Of a stretch of 57,333 bases of DNA, positions 43,351 through 52,286 are shown in pieces; the first letter of the stretch is position 1, and every line of letters begins with the position of its first letter. Under the pieces are notes generated by a model that was not told where the DNA came from, did not search any database, and saw only the letters and a program-made list of their open reading frames with translations. This DNA comes from Candidatus Omnitrophota bacterium (GTDB lineage Bacteria > Hinthialibacterota > Hinthialibacteria > Hinthialibacterales > Hinthialibacteraceae). The stretch lies in contig QZKN01000050.1 in assembly GCA_003598175.1 (NCBI GenBank), forward strand, positions 1-57,333, written 5' to 3'. A program made the position numbers and the translations under genes.

Positions 43351-45585
43351 ATGAACTCCATACCCGATCATCCCGCATATGTCGAAGTTGCTTTCCCCAT
43401 CCCCGTGCGACAGGAATACACCTATCAAATTTCCGAAGCGCTTCGTGGAAAAGTAAAACCGGGTTGCCGCCTGTATGCGCAGTTGGGTAATCGCGACGCT
43501 CTCGGTTATGCGGCGAAATTGCGTGACGATGCGCCTGCGGGAGTCGCGAATATCAAATCCATTCATCGCCTCGTCGATGATGAACCGCTGTTTGGGGTGG
43601 AATTATTAAAATTTTTGCAATGGGTGGCCGATTATTACCTCGCTTCGTTGGGCGAAACCTTTGCCGCCGCTTATCCGTTCGCACCCAACGTTCGCCCACG
43701 CATGGTGAAAGTGGTGATTCTCGACGACCGGATCCGAGAATCCGGCCGGATTCCCGAAACCGTGCAGCGTGATAATCATCGCCGCGTACTCGAATTTCTA
43801 ATCAATCGAAAATCACTGCTTTCCCCATCCGATATCGTCCGCGAAGTGGGCGTTTCCACCTCCACGTTAAAATCGTTGGAGAAAAACGGCCTGGTTCACA
43901 TCGACAGCCGTGAATCGTTGCGTGAAACTCACTTCGCCATGCACGAATCCGGGCAATCTTTCACGTTGACGGAGGAGCAGCATCAGGCGATTAAAATCAT
44001 AGAGCAATCCCTTCACATTCCCTCTCCCAAACCGATCCTTTTGCAGGGAGTGACCGGCAGCGGCAAGACGGAAGTGTATTTACAATCTATCGAGCGCGTT
44101 CTGCAAATGAGAAAAACCGCATTGGTGTTGATTCCAGAAATCTCCCTGACGCCGCAAACGATGGATCGTTTTCGTTCCCGCTTTGGCGAATCGGTGGGAA
44201 TCCTGCACAGCTCGCTGGGGCAGGGCGAGCGATACGACGAATGGCGGTTGGCGCGGCAGGGAAAACGCCGCATCATCGTCGGCACGCGCTCCGCCATCTT
44301 TGCGCCGCTCGACAATCTCGGCATCGTCATCGTCGACGAGGAGCACGAAGGCAGCTACAAACAAAACGACCCCAATCCTCGCTATCACGGCCGGGACCTG
44401 GCGGTTGCCCGAGCAAACATGGCGGGTGTTCTCTGCCTGCTTGGCTCGGCCACACCCGCTATCGAATCATCGTACAACGTTCGCACCGGCAAATACGGTG
44501 GGATTCGCCTGACCCAACGTGTTTCACGCCATGGACTTGCCGGCGTTCAACTCATCGACATGCGGGGACGTTCGGAGGAGGAGGAAATCCTTTCAAAAGA
44601 ACTACAGGAGGCGCTGTGGATCCGTTACGAAAACCGGCAGCAATCCATTCTTTTTCTCAATCGCCGTGGTTTCGCCACCACACTTACCTGTAAACACTGC
44701 GGGCAGGTGATCACCTGCGACCATTGCAGCGTTGCGCTTGTGTATCATCGTTCCCGCAATCTGCTTCTTTGCCATCATTGTGATTTTCGTCGTGACTTGC
44801 CGGATATTTGTCCCTCCTGTCACGATAAATTCATTCGCCAGCGCGGCTTCGGCACCGAACGAGTGGTCCAGAAGGTTGAATCCATCATTCCGGAAGCGCG
44901 GGTGGTGCGATTGGACAAAGACACGACAAGCCGCAAGGGCGATCACGAGCGATTGCTCACTCCTTTCCGGCGCGGCGAGGCGGACGTGCTCGTCGGCACG
45001 CAGATGATCGCAAAAGGCCTCGATTTTCCCAACGTGACGCTGGTGGGCGTTATCAACGCCGATTATGCGCTCTCCCTGCCGGATTTCCGCGCCGCCGAAC
45101 GCACGTTTACCTTGCTCACGCAAGTGGCCGGACGCGCGGGTAGAGGAGAAAATCCCGGCGATGTCTTTCTCCAAAGCTATTGCCCCGATCATTACAGCAT
45201 CCAACTGGCTATTTATCAAAATTACGACGCCTTTTATGAACGGGAAATCCGTTATCGTCGTCTGATTACATTCCCTCCATTTTCGCGTCTGGTGCTTTGG
45301 CGGATCGAAAGCGCAAAGGAGGATCTGGCCCGCGGCAATGCGTGGGAACTCTACAATCTTCTTGCCGACGGGCTGAAAAATGAAAAGACGGTTACCATCC
45401 TTCCCCCTGTCGAAGCGCCGCTTTACCGCCTCCGCGATCACTTTCGCTGGCAGGTTGCGCTCAAAAGCCGCGATTACCGCGCCTATCGCCCTTTGCTGGC
45501 GAGTGAAGCGTTGAAAAAATTCCTCCTGCAACGTCCGAAAGGTTTGCGCATCGTTCAGGATGTGGATCCTTGGGATATGTTGTAG
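43351..45585 (+). CDS. priA: Primosomal replication-restart helicase PriA
   Basis: This 744-residue DNA helicase reloads the replisome at stalled forks. The 3'-DNA-end-binding domain (VEVAFPIPVRQEYTYQI, then YAQLGNRDALGYAA) comes first. The helicase core follows: GVTGSGKT (233-240), IVDEEHEGSYKQ (DEEH box) and GTQMIAKGLDFPNV (motif V). Four cysteine pairs (CKHC, CDHC, CHHC, CPSC; from about residue 447) bind two zinc ions. The length is typical of the family. It starts after the decayed palindrome at about 43314 and ends 15 bases before the convergent dockerin gene. No genomic partner such as def/fmt follows, unlike in many other bacteria. Confidence 0.95.
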   Translation: MNSIPDHPAYVEVAFPIPVRQEYTYQISEALRGKVKPGCRLYAQLGNRDALGYAAKLRDDAPAGVANIKSIHRLVDDEPLFGVELLKFLQWVADYYLASLGETFAAAYPFAPNVRPRMVKVVILDDRIRESGRIPETVQRDNHRRVLEFLINRKSLLSPSDIVREVGVSTSTLKSLEKNGLVHIDSRESLRETHFAMHESGQSFTLTEEQHQAIKIIEQSLHIPSPKPILLQGVTGSGKTEVYLQSIERVLQMRKTALVLIPEISLTPQTMDRFRSRFGESVGILHSSLGQGERYDEWRLARQGKRRIIVGTRSAIFAPLDNLGIVIVDEEHEGSYKQNDPNPRYHGRDLAVARANMAGVLCLLGSATPAIESSYNVRTGKYGGIRLTQRVSRHGLAGVQLIDMRGRSEEEEILSKELQEALWIRYENRQQSILFLNRRGFATTLTCKHCGQVITCDHCSVALVYHRSRNLLLCHHCDFRRDLPDICPSCHDKFIRQRGFGTERVVQKVESIIPEARVVRLDKDTTSRKGDHERLLTPFRRGEADVLVGTQMIAKGLDFPNVTLVGVINADYALSLPDFRAAERTFTLLTQVAGRAGRGENPGDVFLQSYCPDHYSIQLAIYQNYDAFYEREIRYRRLITFPPFSRLVLWRIESAKEDLARGNAWELYNLLADGLKNEKTVTILPPVEAPLYRLRDHFRWQVALKSRDYRAYRPLLASEALKKFLLQRPKGLRIVQDVDPWDML

Positions 45586-45600
45586 GGATGGACGGCCAAC

Positions 45601-46503
45601 TTATTTCCTTCCCCAATACATTTGAAATAGTAACAGATCCAAGACGTCCACTTTTCCGTCGCCGTTGATGTCCGAGCGGCTGCGGAGTTCCGGCGCAATG
45701 GTGGGGGAGGGGGTGCGGGTGGGTGTGGGAGAAGGAGTGTGCGTATTCGTCGGCGTCGGGGTATAAGTCGGGGTGGGAGTGTATGTGGGAGTGCCGACCG
45801 GCGTAAAGGTTCGCGTCGGCGTCGGCGTTCCTTCGATGGCGTATACGATGTCCAGCAGATTGATGATATACCACGGCGCATCAGGTTCACGGTTGCTGTT
45901 CGTTCCATATTGCGAGACCGAGAACGTGATCATATCCTGATTCAATTGATATTCAAACGTGGAACGGCTGGTATTGGGAAGAGGGGCGCCGCTACGGGCA
46001 GGAACGCCCAAATTGATAGCCTGGGCGCTATCGAAATGGTACATTCGCAGCACGTTTTGAAAGGAGCCATCTCCGTTTACGTCTCGTCTCGAATCGGTTT
46101 CATCATGAAGGAAAATCATGTAGCGACCGTCCTTCGGCGCGATGACCGAACCGGGAACGCCGTCTTCGCGTGTATCCACCAGCTGGGTATTGCCGCTCTG
46201 CCAATAATACAAGCGGGTGTTGTTTTCATAGTTGTTGATTTCTGAATAAATGATTCGTTTGTCGGTTATGCACTCGAGGCGAGCGCCGTCCACTTTTTGC
46301 ACGGGGATCTGCAGTCGGCGGATTGGCGTGGGATTGGCCCTTGGAGTAATCGCTTTCTCGGCGTTGAAATTGGTCGGACGTGGGGTTATGTTTTGCGTAT
46401 GGCCGGCTTTTATCGTGAACAGCGGCATGAGCAATGCAATAATCCATGTCGAAAAAGATATGAATCTGTTAACTTGTGATTTTTGAAGTCGAGAACCATG
46501 CAT
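45601..46503 (-). CDS. Secreted protein with Thr-Pro linker and dockerin half-repeat
   Basis: This 300-residue protein has a signal peptide (FISFSTWIIALLMPLFTIKA). The middle is a beta-propeller-like region of about 150 residues (RLYYWQSGNTQLVDTREDG, GSVIAPKDGRYMIFLHDET) that includes an EF-hand-like DVNGDGSF. A Thr/Pro-rich linker of about 45 residues follows (TPTYTPTPT-type repeats). The last 24 residues, SDINGDGKVDVLDLLLFQ then MYWGRK, are half of a type I dockerin: one calcium loop plus helix, not the usual two. In Sumerlaeota-like genomes this tail is common and may serve as a sorting or surface-attachment tag. No cohesin gene is seen. It is convergent with priA. Confidence 0.8.
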   Translation of the reverse strand: MHGSRLQKSQVNRFISFSTWIIALLMPLFTIKAGHTQNITPRPTNFNAEKAITPRANPTPIRRLQIPVQKVDGARLECITDKRIIYSEINNYENNTRLYYWQSGNTQLVDTREDGVPGSVIAPKDGRYMIFLHDETDSRRDVNGDGSFQNVLRMYHFDSAQAINLGVPARSGAPLPNTSRSTFEYQLNQDMITFSVSQYGTNSNREPDAPWYIINLLDIVYAIEGTPTPTRTFTPVGTPTYTPTPTYTPTPTNTHTPSPTPTRTPSPTIAPELRSRSDINGDGKVDVLDLLLFQMYWGRK

Positions 46504-46771
46504 GATGACGTGAACTCCTTCCTTGTACTTTCATCCTGCGTTATTTTCATCCGCTTATGAATAAAGGGTAGGTTTTTTTGCAGAGTTATCCAACCTGCCG
46601 AGGTTTTCCCTCAATCCACAAGACCACCTTACGATTCCGACGAATTTCCAGGTGAAATATGGGGATATTGTAGCAGGGAAACGTATCGGCGGGACCGGAA
46701 TCGGACCTTTATTTAAAATCGGAATTTGTATTCTGTCTCCTATTCGTAAAAAAATAATGGATTTTTCGCGT

Positions 46772-48196
46772 CTAAACATTTGTCGCGGTTGGCAACGGTA
46801 GTGCGGCTAAATGCAGAACCATATGAGTTACGTCGGTGACGCGGAATTTTTCGGAACTGCATCCTCCGACGATCCAAGCGATTTCGTTACCGAAACAAAT
46901 CAGCGGAATCCGGTCGCGTCTCTCGCGTGGGATTTTTTTTTCCTGAAGGATTTTTTTAACTTTTTTGCGTCCGGCCATGCCGAGTGGCTGAATCGTATCC
47001 CCATCCATGCGGGAACGCACGATGATCGGCTTCTGAATCTTATCCGCATCGAACTTCGCGGTGTATTCCTTTTGCCCGGTCAGCGAGATAACTCCGATCG
47101 GCTGTAATTCCGCGCGCATTTCGACGCCGAATTCGCGAAGGATCGTTGTTCCGGGTATATGCAGAGTGTGTTCCCGTGTGCATTCGATTTTTGTTTCATG
47201 CGCGGTAATGAAAAAGATATCATAACGACGAATCAGCCGCTTGCCGCCGGGCAAATGAATTTCCGCCTGTGGATTATTACCAGTCAATAATGACAAACAA
47301 TCATGAATATGAATCCGATAGGTTGTAATTCCCACCTCGTGAAAATATACGCGCAATATCCGTCGCTGTTCGGCGAGGGATAAGGCGAGAAACGCGAGAC
47401 GATTGGTTGGCGAAGGCGGCGTGGCGTTTCCGATTTTTTGTATTTGCGAATGGATATGATTTTTCCAGAAACGTTCCTCTTCTTCAGCCTGGTTAGCCAA
47501 TTCCGTCAATGCGTTTTCAATTTGCGGATTAAATTCATTTCTCAGCAGTGGGATCAATTGTTTTCGAATGCGTACGCGGGTAAAACGCAAATCTTCGTTC
47601 ATCGAGTCAATGCGAAAACGTAACGCGGTTTCTTTTGCATATTGGTATACCTCTTTGTGGGTATGAAACAGCATTGGACGGATGATCGGGATTCCCAAAT
47701 CAACCCGAATCGGTTGAATCGCGGCCAGGCCGGAGATTCCCGCGCCGCGCATCAGCCTATGAAGCACGGTTTCTGCTTGATCGCTTGCCGTATGTGCGGT
47801 GGCGATCTGGTTGCAATCGAGTTCTTCCGCTGTTTGCACTAATTTTCGATATCGCAGTTCGCGCGCGTTTTCCTCTAAATTTCCATTGCGAATCTGTTTG
47901 ACTTCATCATCCTCAAATCGCCTGATGGTTAGAGGAAAATCGTAACGATCCGCCAATGAGACTACAAATCGCTCATCCGCGTACGCTTCCTCGCCGCGTA
48001 AACCGTGATTCACGTGGCAAAGCCGGCATTTGATTCGCAGGAGCGTCTGCAATTGAAAAAAGACGTCGGCGAGTACGGTGGAATCCAAACCGCCGGAAAC
48101 CGCGAGCAATACGCGATCCCCCTCCGATACGTGGCAGTGAATGCTCGTTGTCGTTCGGATTTGATTCAGAAAATCAGAATTCAATCGATCTTTCAT
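46772..48196 (-). CDS. tilS: tRNA(Ile)-lysidine synthase
   Basis: This 474-residue PP-loop enzyme converts the wobble cytidine of tRNA-Ile(CAU) to lysidine using ATP and lysine. The pyrophosphate-binding loop is SGGLDS (34-39), followed by RLCHVNHGLRGEEAYADE, the family HGLR motif, and IATAHTASDQAETVLHRLMRG. The C-terminal part has the TilS substrate-binding and C-terminal domain (LIVRSRMDGDTIQPLGMAG, then KVKKILQEKKIPRERRDRI, then IAWIVGG). It is the usual length for a full-size TilS. It is the first of two minus-strand housekeeping genes with mgtE upstream of it. Confidence 0.95.
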   Translation of the reverse strand: MKDRLNSDFLNQIRTTTSIHCHVSEGDRVLLAVSGGLDSTVLADVFFQLQTLLRIKCRLCHVNHGLRGEEAYADERFVVSLADRYDFPLTIRRFEDDEVKQIRNGNLEENARELRYRKLVQTAEELDCNQIATAHTASDQAETVLHRLMRGAGISGLAAIQPIRVDLGIPIIRPMLFHTHKEVYQYAKETALRFRIDSMNEDLRFTRVRIRKQLIPLLRNEFNPQIENALTELANQAEEEERFWKNHIHSQIQKIGNATPPSPTNRLAFLALSLAEQRRILRVYFHEVGITTYRIHIHDCLSLLTGNNPQAEIHLPGGKRLIRRYDIFFITAHETKIECTREHTLHIPGTTILREFGVEMRAELQPIGVISLTGQKEYTAKFDADKIQKPIIVRSRMDGDTIQPLGMAGRKKVKKILQEKKIPRERRDRIPLICFGNEIAWIVGGCSSEKFRVTDVTHMVLHLAALPLPTATNV

Positions 48197-48250
48197 TGGA
48201 AATCATGTTCAATCAAATAAATGTGATAATGGATTATGACATTGGATCTA

Positions 48251-49669
48251 TTATAAAAGCGTCCCCGCCAAAAGAACTCGCGCCAGTGAGAAATAAATCA
48301 CGACGCCGGTAATGTCAACGAGTGTCGCGACGAAAGGAGTCGATGACAACGCCGGATCGACGCCCACGGCGTTGAAGATAAAAGGCAGCATGGAGCCGAT
48401 CAGCGTTCCGAAGATCACCATGCTGATCAATGCGGAAGCTACGGTGATTCCCAATAGCAGAAAATGCTGGCTATGAAGCGATTGTTGCTGCAGCGATTCG
48501 CTGGCGGGTAGGAAGTAAAAGAAAAAGAGGGACATCATCCCCAATAATAATCCCAAAATCATGCCGGTTCCCGTTTCCCGCAGCAAAATTCGGAACCAAT
48601 CCCGCTGTTCAATGTCCTGCACGGCCATCGCGCGAATCACCAGCGTTGCCGCCTGTGATCCGGAATTGCCTCCGCTGCTGATGATGAGGGGAAGAAACAA
48701 GGTCAACCACAACCAGACTTCGCTTGTGATCTGATTTTCGAATACGCCCATGGTTTTCGAAGTCAGATACCCGCCCAAAAACAGGATGGACAGCCAACCC
48801 GTTCGTTTTCTAACCATCGTGAGGATACCAACTTGTGAATAGGGGTCCTCCAACGCTCCGACGCCGCCCAACTTTTGGATATCTTCCGTATTTTCTTCTT
48901 CGACCACGTCGAAAATATCGTCGGACGTAACAATCCCGACCAGCGTTCCGTCCGAATCCACGACCGGCAGCGCGAAACGGTCGTAACGCGCCATGATTTC
49001 AATGGCCGTTTCCTGATCGTCATGGGCTTGCAGGGCGATGAATTGGCGGTCCATCAAGTCCGCGACTTTGCTGTTGGGATTCGAAAAAATGAGTTTTTTT
49101 AAGGTCAGATCATCGACCAGCCGGTCATTTTCGTCGATGACATAAATCACGTTGATGGTTTCCTTTTCCGGCCCGGTTCTGCGAATGTGTTTAAAGGCTT
49201 TTTTGATCGGCCAATCTTCTTTGACCGTTATATATTCCGGAGTCATCAGGCGCCCGATGGAGTCTTCCGGGTATCCCAACAGATTCGTCGCGATGATCCG
49301 TTCCTCGGGCGACATAAGCCCCAATAAGCGGCGGGTGACTTTTCCCGGCAACTCTTCCAATAATGCCGTGCGGTCATCCGGCGCCATTTCGTTCAAAATG
49401 GCCGACACCTGTTCTTTGCTGAAGGAATGCAACAACTCTTCTTGCTCCGGAAAAGGAAGATATTCGAACACGTCCGCCGCCAGAGTTCGGGGGAGCAAGC
49501 GAAACACGACGGCTCGATCTTCCGGCGACAAAACAAGTATGGCTTCTGCGATGTCGACCGGATCCAATTCGATCAGAGCTGCGCGAAGCTCCTTATAATT
49601 CTTTTGCTCCAGCAACGAACGAATCTCAGGTTCGATGAGTCTGCCTAACATGGAATCGATAGACGCCAC
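48251..49669 (-). CDS. mgtE: Magnesium transporter MgtE
   Basis: This encodes 472 residues. The GTG at 49669 is chosen because AGGAG lies seven bases before it; an ATG seven codons later (49651) also fits, while the longer TTG frame has no site. The N-terminal MgtE_N superhelical domain (LDPVDIAEAILVL, then ILNEMAPDDRTALLEELPG) is followed by a CBS pair (MTPEYITVKEDW, then VADLMDRQFIALQAHDDQET and GIVTSDDIFDVVEEENTED). These sense cytoplasmic Mg2+. Five membrane helices form the channel, with the conserved SGGNSGSQAATLVIRA and FVATLVDITGVVIYF. It imports magnesium and gates shut when Mg2+ is plentiful. Confidence 0.95.
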   Translation of the reverse strand: MASIDSMLGRLIEPEIRSLLEQKNYKELRAALIELDPVDIAEAILVLSPEDRAVVFRLLPRTLAADVFEYLPFPEQEELLHSFSKEQVSAILNEMAPDDRTALLEELPGKVTRRLLGLMSPEERIIATNLLGYPEDSIGRLMTPEYITVKEDWPIKKAFKHIRRTGPEKETINVIYVIDENDRLVDDLTLKKLIFSNPNSKVADLMDRQFIALQAHDDQETAIEIMARYDRFALPVVDSDGTLVGIVTSDDIFDVVEEENTEDIQKLGGVGALEDPYSQVGILTMVRKRTGWLSILFLGGYLTSKTMGVFENQITSEVWLWLTLFLPLIISSGGNSGSQAATLVIRAMAVQDIEQRDWFRILLRETGTGMILGLLLGMMSLFFFYFLPASESLQQQSLHSQHFLLLGITVASALISMVIFGTLIGSMLPFIFNAVGVDPALSSTPFVATLVDITGVVIYFSLARVLLAGTLL

Positions 49670-49751
49670 ATGTATTCTCCTATCCGTTTCTTTGACGATT
49701 TTCCTATCTGAACCGGACTGATAAAAAAGAGCCAAAAATCAGTTTACTTTT

Positions 49752-49767
49752 TTGTATGATCATACAA
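49752..49767. promoter_or_regulatory. 16-bp perfect palindrome upstream of mgtE
   Basis: TTGTATGA and TCATACAA meet without a spacer, 83 bases before the mgtE start and within the gap after the polysaccharide gene. It could be a regulator site. The gap is too short for an M-box magnesium riboswitch. Confidence 0.3.
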
Positions 49768-49812
49768 CAGAGGCAATATGGAAATCAAACGGATTCGTGA
49801 TCGTGTTTTATG

Positions 49813-51615
49813 CTAATTGATAGGATTAGCCGGATCCAACCGCAACAGGTTTTCCATTTCAAAATGATATTCTTCCCGCTTGTCGCCGGATTTCAATGCG
49901 GCAATCATTTTTTCACGCAGCCGAATGGACGAGGGATTCAAATTGATACTCTGCCGATATTGCGTGATCGCTTCTTCATGTCTGCCCAGCACGGTAAAGC
50001 GGTCGCCCAGCCATTCGTGCAGGATGATTTCCTCGGGAAAAAGCTTCAAGGCGGCGATCAATACCTGCAAGGATTGATCCGTATTGGAATGAATAAAATA
50101 AAGATCGGACAATCGCTTGTATGCCAAAAAAGGAATGTACCGTTTCCTCGCGCTGACGATTAACGCATGATCTAACCGTTGCAGCTGGGAAAGCGAGGGC
50201 AGGTTCGAAGGATAGACCAGAGTTTGGAGCATTGTCGTCGCATAGAGTGCGGCCAAATCGGGGCGGTAAGGTGTTTTGCCGATGGCCTTTTCCGCAATGA
50301 GATACCGTTCCTCAAGGGATTGCCCTTGCGTATAACGGTCGAGGGCTGTTTCTGCTCGCCATTCCATCCTGGAATGATGTAGTACTATTAAAATGAGAAA
50401 AATACAGAAACAGAATGACGCCAGGATGATTCCTGACCGGCATGGGAGCGAGTTCTCTTCGGTTTGAGACTTCTCCTGATCCGAATATGCGCCTGTCAAT
50501 GCGCTTATGCTCAACCAAATCAAGGGATTGCTGAAAATCATGACCGGCGATCGAAAATGGAGGAGAATGCAGATGACAAAAATCGATATTCCCATCGGTA
50601 AAAACAAATTAGTTCGGTTCAATCGCGAATTTTTATCCAATACCAATAATAGAAATCCAATCCCGATGACAACGACACAGATTTGCTGAAATGAATTGCT
50701 TTCGAAACCGATTTGAAATGGACCGATCACGCCGAAATCGAGCCATTTATAATGAAAGAATGGGGGGATCGAAAAATTATAGGATTCGAAAAGTTTGGAA
50801 AGGTGGTAAATGACGGGCTGCAGATAATCCAACATCCCCATGATCATGAGAAGGACAGTTCCGCAGAGAACCGACAATCCTCGCATCGAAAACACTTCTG
50901 ACATCCGGTGCGAAAAGAGATAAAACAGGAAGCCGTGAATGCCAACCAAAACAAATGTCGCGTTTCCGATCGTAATGCATAATCCAAGTATCCAAACAAC
51001 GATCAGGGTGAAGCACAAGCAGCGAATCCAGATTCTTTTTTTTATGGTTTCGTGATAGAAAATGGCAAACAGGAATGTTGTCGTAGAAATGAGAGTCATT
51101 TGAAACAGGTAGAAAAAAGATTGATCGCGAGGAACGGAAATGGCGCTGGTTAACGTCACATCGGATTCGATGATTTCCGTTGTAATCGGAAAAAAACGGT
51201 CGATGAGGACGGAATAATAGGAATGTGAAAAAAAGAAAGGATGCAAATTGCTGAATCCGACAATCACCCATAACACGACGATGGTAAATCCGAAACCGAT
51301 GAAATGATTAAGCCGAATGATCGTTAAGTTAAATAAAATCAAGCCGCCGGCGGCGATTCCCGTCCAAATCGCGCACCGTGGCCAGAGATCGTGAATTCCC
51401 CAATATAGAAACAGAATCCCAGCCCAGACTACAAGATGAAGCGGGGAAAGAGATGACGGAGTGTAATTTCGGTTTTTTCCTGCAGCGATGAGATAGATTC
51501 CTATCCCACAGGATAGAGAGAGGACGAGAAAAGCGAAGAATCGAATTCTCTCCGACATGCCGGGAAAAAGAAACGGAGAAATCAGGAACGGGATGAATTT
51601 GTATAGATTGAACAT
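49813..51615 (-). CDS. O-antigen-ligase-like membrane protein with TPR tail
   Basis: This encodes about 600 residues. The ATG at 51615 overlaps the aroQ 3' end by 34 bases; an ATG at 51648 is also possible. Residues 1-430 hold about ten to twelve membrane helices with a large external loop ([19 protein letters not shown]), an O-antigen polymerase/ligase-like layout, although I see no clear Wzy_C histidine motif. The soluble C-terminus is a TPR-like helical repeat ([32 protein letters not shown]). It may act in making or transferring surface polysaccharide. It is related in design to the protein at 52287, which faces the other way. It is translationally linked to aroQ. Confidence 0.6.
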   Translation of the reverse strand: MFNLYKFIPFLISPFLFPGMSERIRFFAFLVLSLSCGIGIYLIAAGKNRNYTPSSLSPLHLVVWAGILFLYWGIHDLWPRCAIWTGIAAGGLILFNLTIIRLNHFIGFGFTIVVLWVIVGFSNLHPFFFSHSYYSVLIDRFFPITTEIIESDVTLTSAISVPRDQSFFYLFQMTLISTTTFLFAIFYHETIKKRIWIRCLCFTLIVVWILGLCITIGNATFVLVGIHGFLFYLFSHRMSEVFSMRGLSVLCGTVLLMIMGMLDYLQPVIYHLSKLFESYNFSIPPFFHYKWLDFGVIGPFQIGFESNSFQQICVVVIGIGFLLLVLDKNSRLNRTNLFLPMGISIFVICILLHFRSPVMIFSNPLIWLSISALTGAYSDQEKSQTEENSLPCRSGIILASFCFCIFLILIVLHHSRMEWRAETALDRYTQGQSLEERYLIAEKAIGKTPYRPDLAALYATTMLQTLVYPSNLPSLSQLQRLDHALIVSARKRYIPFLAYKRLSDLYFIHSNTDQSLQVLIAALKLFPEEIILHEWLGDRFTVLGRHEEAITQYRQSINLNPSSIRLREKMIAALKSGDKREEYHFEMENLLRLDPANPIN

Positions 51616-52031
51616 GCGGCCCGTAACCCCAGTAAGTAACTTTCGCATCCGAATCCGGCGATCTGACCCACGGCAACTCCCGCAATCAGGGATTTATGGC
51701 GAAATTCTTCTCGTTTGTGAATGTTGGATAAATGCACTTCAATCGCGGGCAGGCCTGTCGCCGCGATCGCATCGCGAATCGCAACCGAGGTATGTGTATA
51801 CGCCGCCGGATTGATGACGACGGCATCGGCCCAATCCATGGTTTCACCGATTAACGTTACGATTTCCCCTTCGCCATTGCGTTGCTCGATGCGGAGTTGT
51901 GCGCCGAGTTCACGCGCAAGGGCTTCCAAACGGGCATTGATGTCGTCAAGCGTCAGTTTTCCGTACACTTCAGGCTCCCGCTTTCCCAGCAGATGTAGAT
52001 TCGGACCATGAATGACAATGATATTGGGCAT
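51582..52031 (-). CDS. aroQ: 3-dehydroquinate dehydratase, type II
   Basis: This 149-residue enzyme of the shikimate pathway converts 3-dehydroquinate to 3-dehydroshikimate. The active-site blocks are all present: [16 protein letters not shown] with Arg18 and the essential Tyr23, [17 protein letters not shown] with Asn74 and His80, [14 protein letters not shown] with His100 and Arg111. It has the normal family length. The last 10 or so codons overlap the start of the polysaccharide membrane protein downstream. No other aromatic-pathway gene is nearby. Confidence 0.95.
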   Translation of the reverse strand: MPNIIVIHGPNLHLLGKREPEVYGKLTLDDINARLEALARELGAQLRIEQRNGEGEIVTLIGETMDWADAVVINPAAYTHTSVAIRDAIAATGLPAIEVHLSNIHKREEFRHKSLIAGVAVGQIAGFGCESYLLGLRAACSIYTNSSRS

Positions 52032-52109
52032 GGTTACATTGATCCTTTTAAGACGTTTATGTTGTGAAAGACATTCATTTTTCCCGAAGGATTCATATCG
52101 TTTTATGAC

Positions 52110-52126
52110 GCGGACCTCCGGTCCGC
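52110..52126. repeat. Miniature palindrome with TCC loop
   Basis: GCGGACC and GGTCCGC form a perfect stem around TCC in the divergent region between aroQ and the O-antigen-ligase-like gene. It matches the design of the elements at 19024 and 30467. Confidence 0.5.
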
Positions 52127-52194
52127 ACGTGCATACCGGAAGTTCACACTACAATGTTTTCAGAGAAACAATAAGTTGTATCGATTCACGATGA

Positions 52195-52222
52195 TTGCTT
52201 CCTGAAATGCTTGGTTTATACT
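52195..52222 (+). promoter_or_regulatory. Promoter of the polysaccharide operon
   Basis: TTGCTT (52195-52200) and TATACT (52217-52222) are 16 bases apart, 65 bases upstream of the start of the O-antigen-ligase-like gene. Confidence 0.5.
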
Positions 52223-52286
52223 ACCACATTCTGATGTAGCATGAAAATCCCGGTCACGCTTATTTTATGAGGAGAGATTTCCTTAG

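Noticed and set aside
45690..45830. Short tandem repeats resembling a CRISPR or satellite
   Set aside because: The repeats encode the Thr-Pro linker of the dockerin protein; unit size and codon variation fit a protein linker.
49670..49812. M-box magnesium riboswitch before mgtE
   Set aside because: The gap is too short for the structure and lacks its conserved elements; only a 16-bp palindrome is seen.
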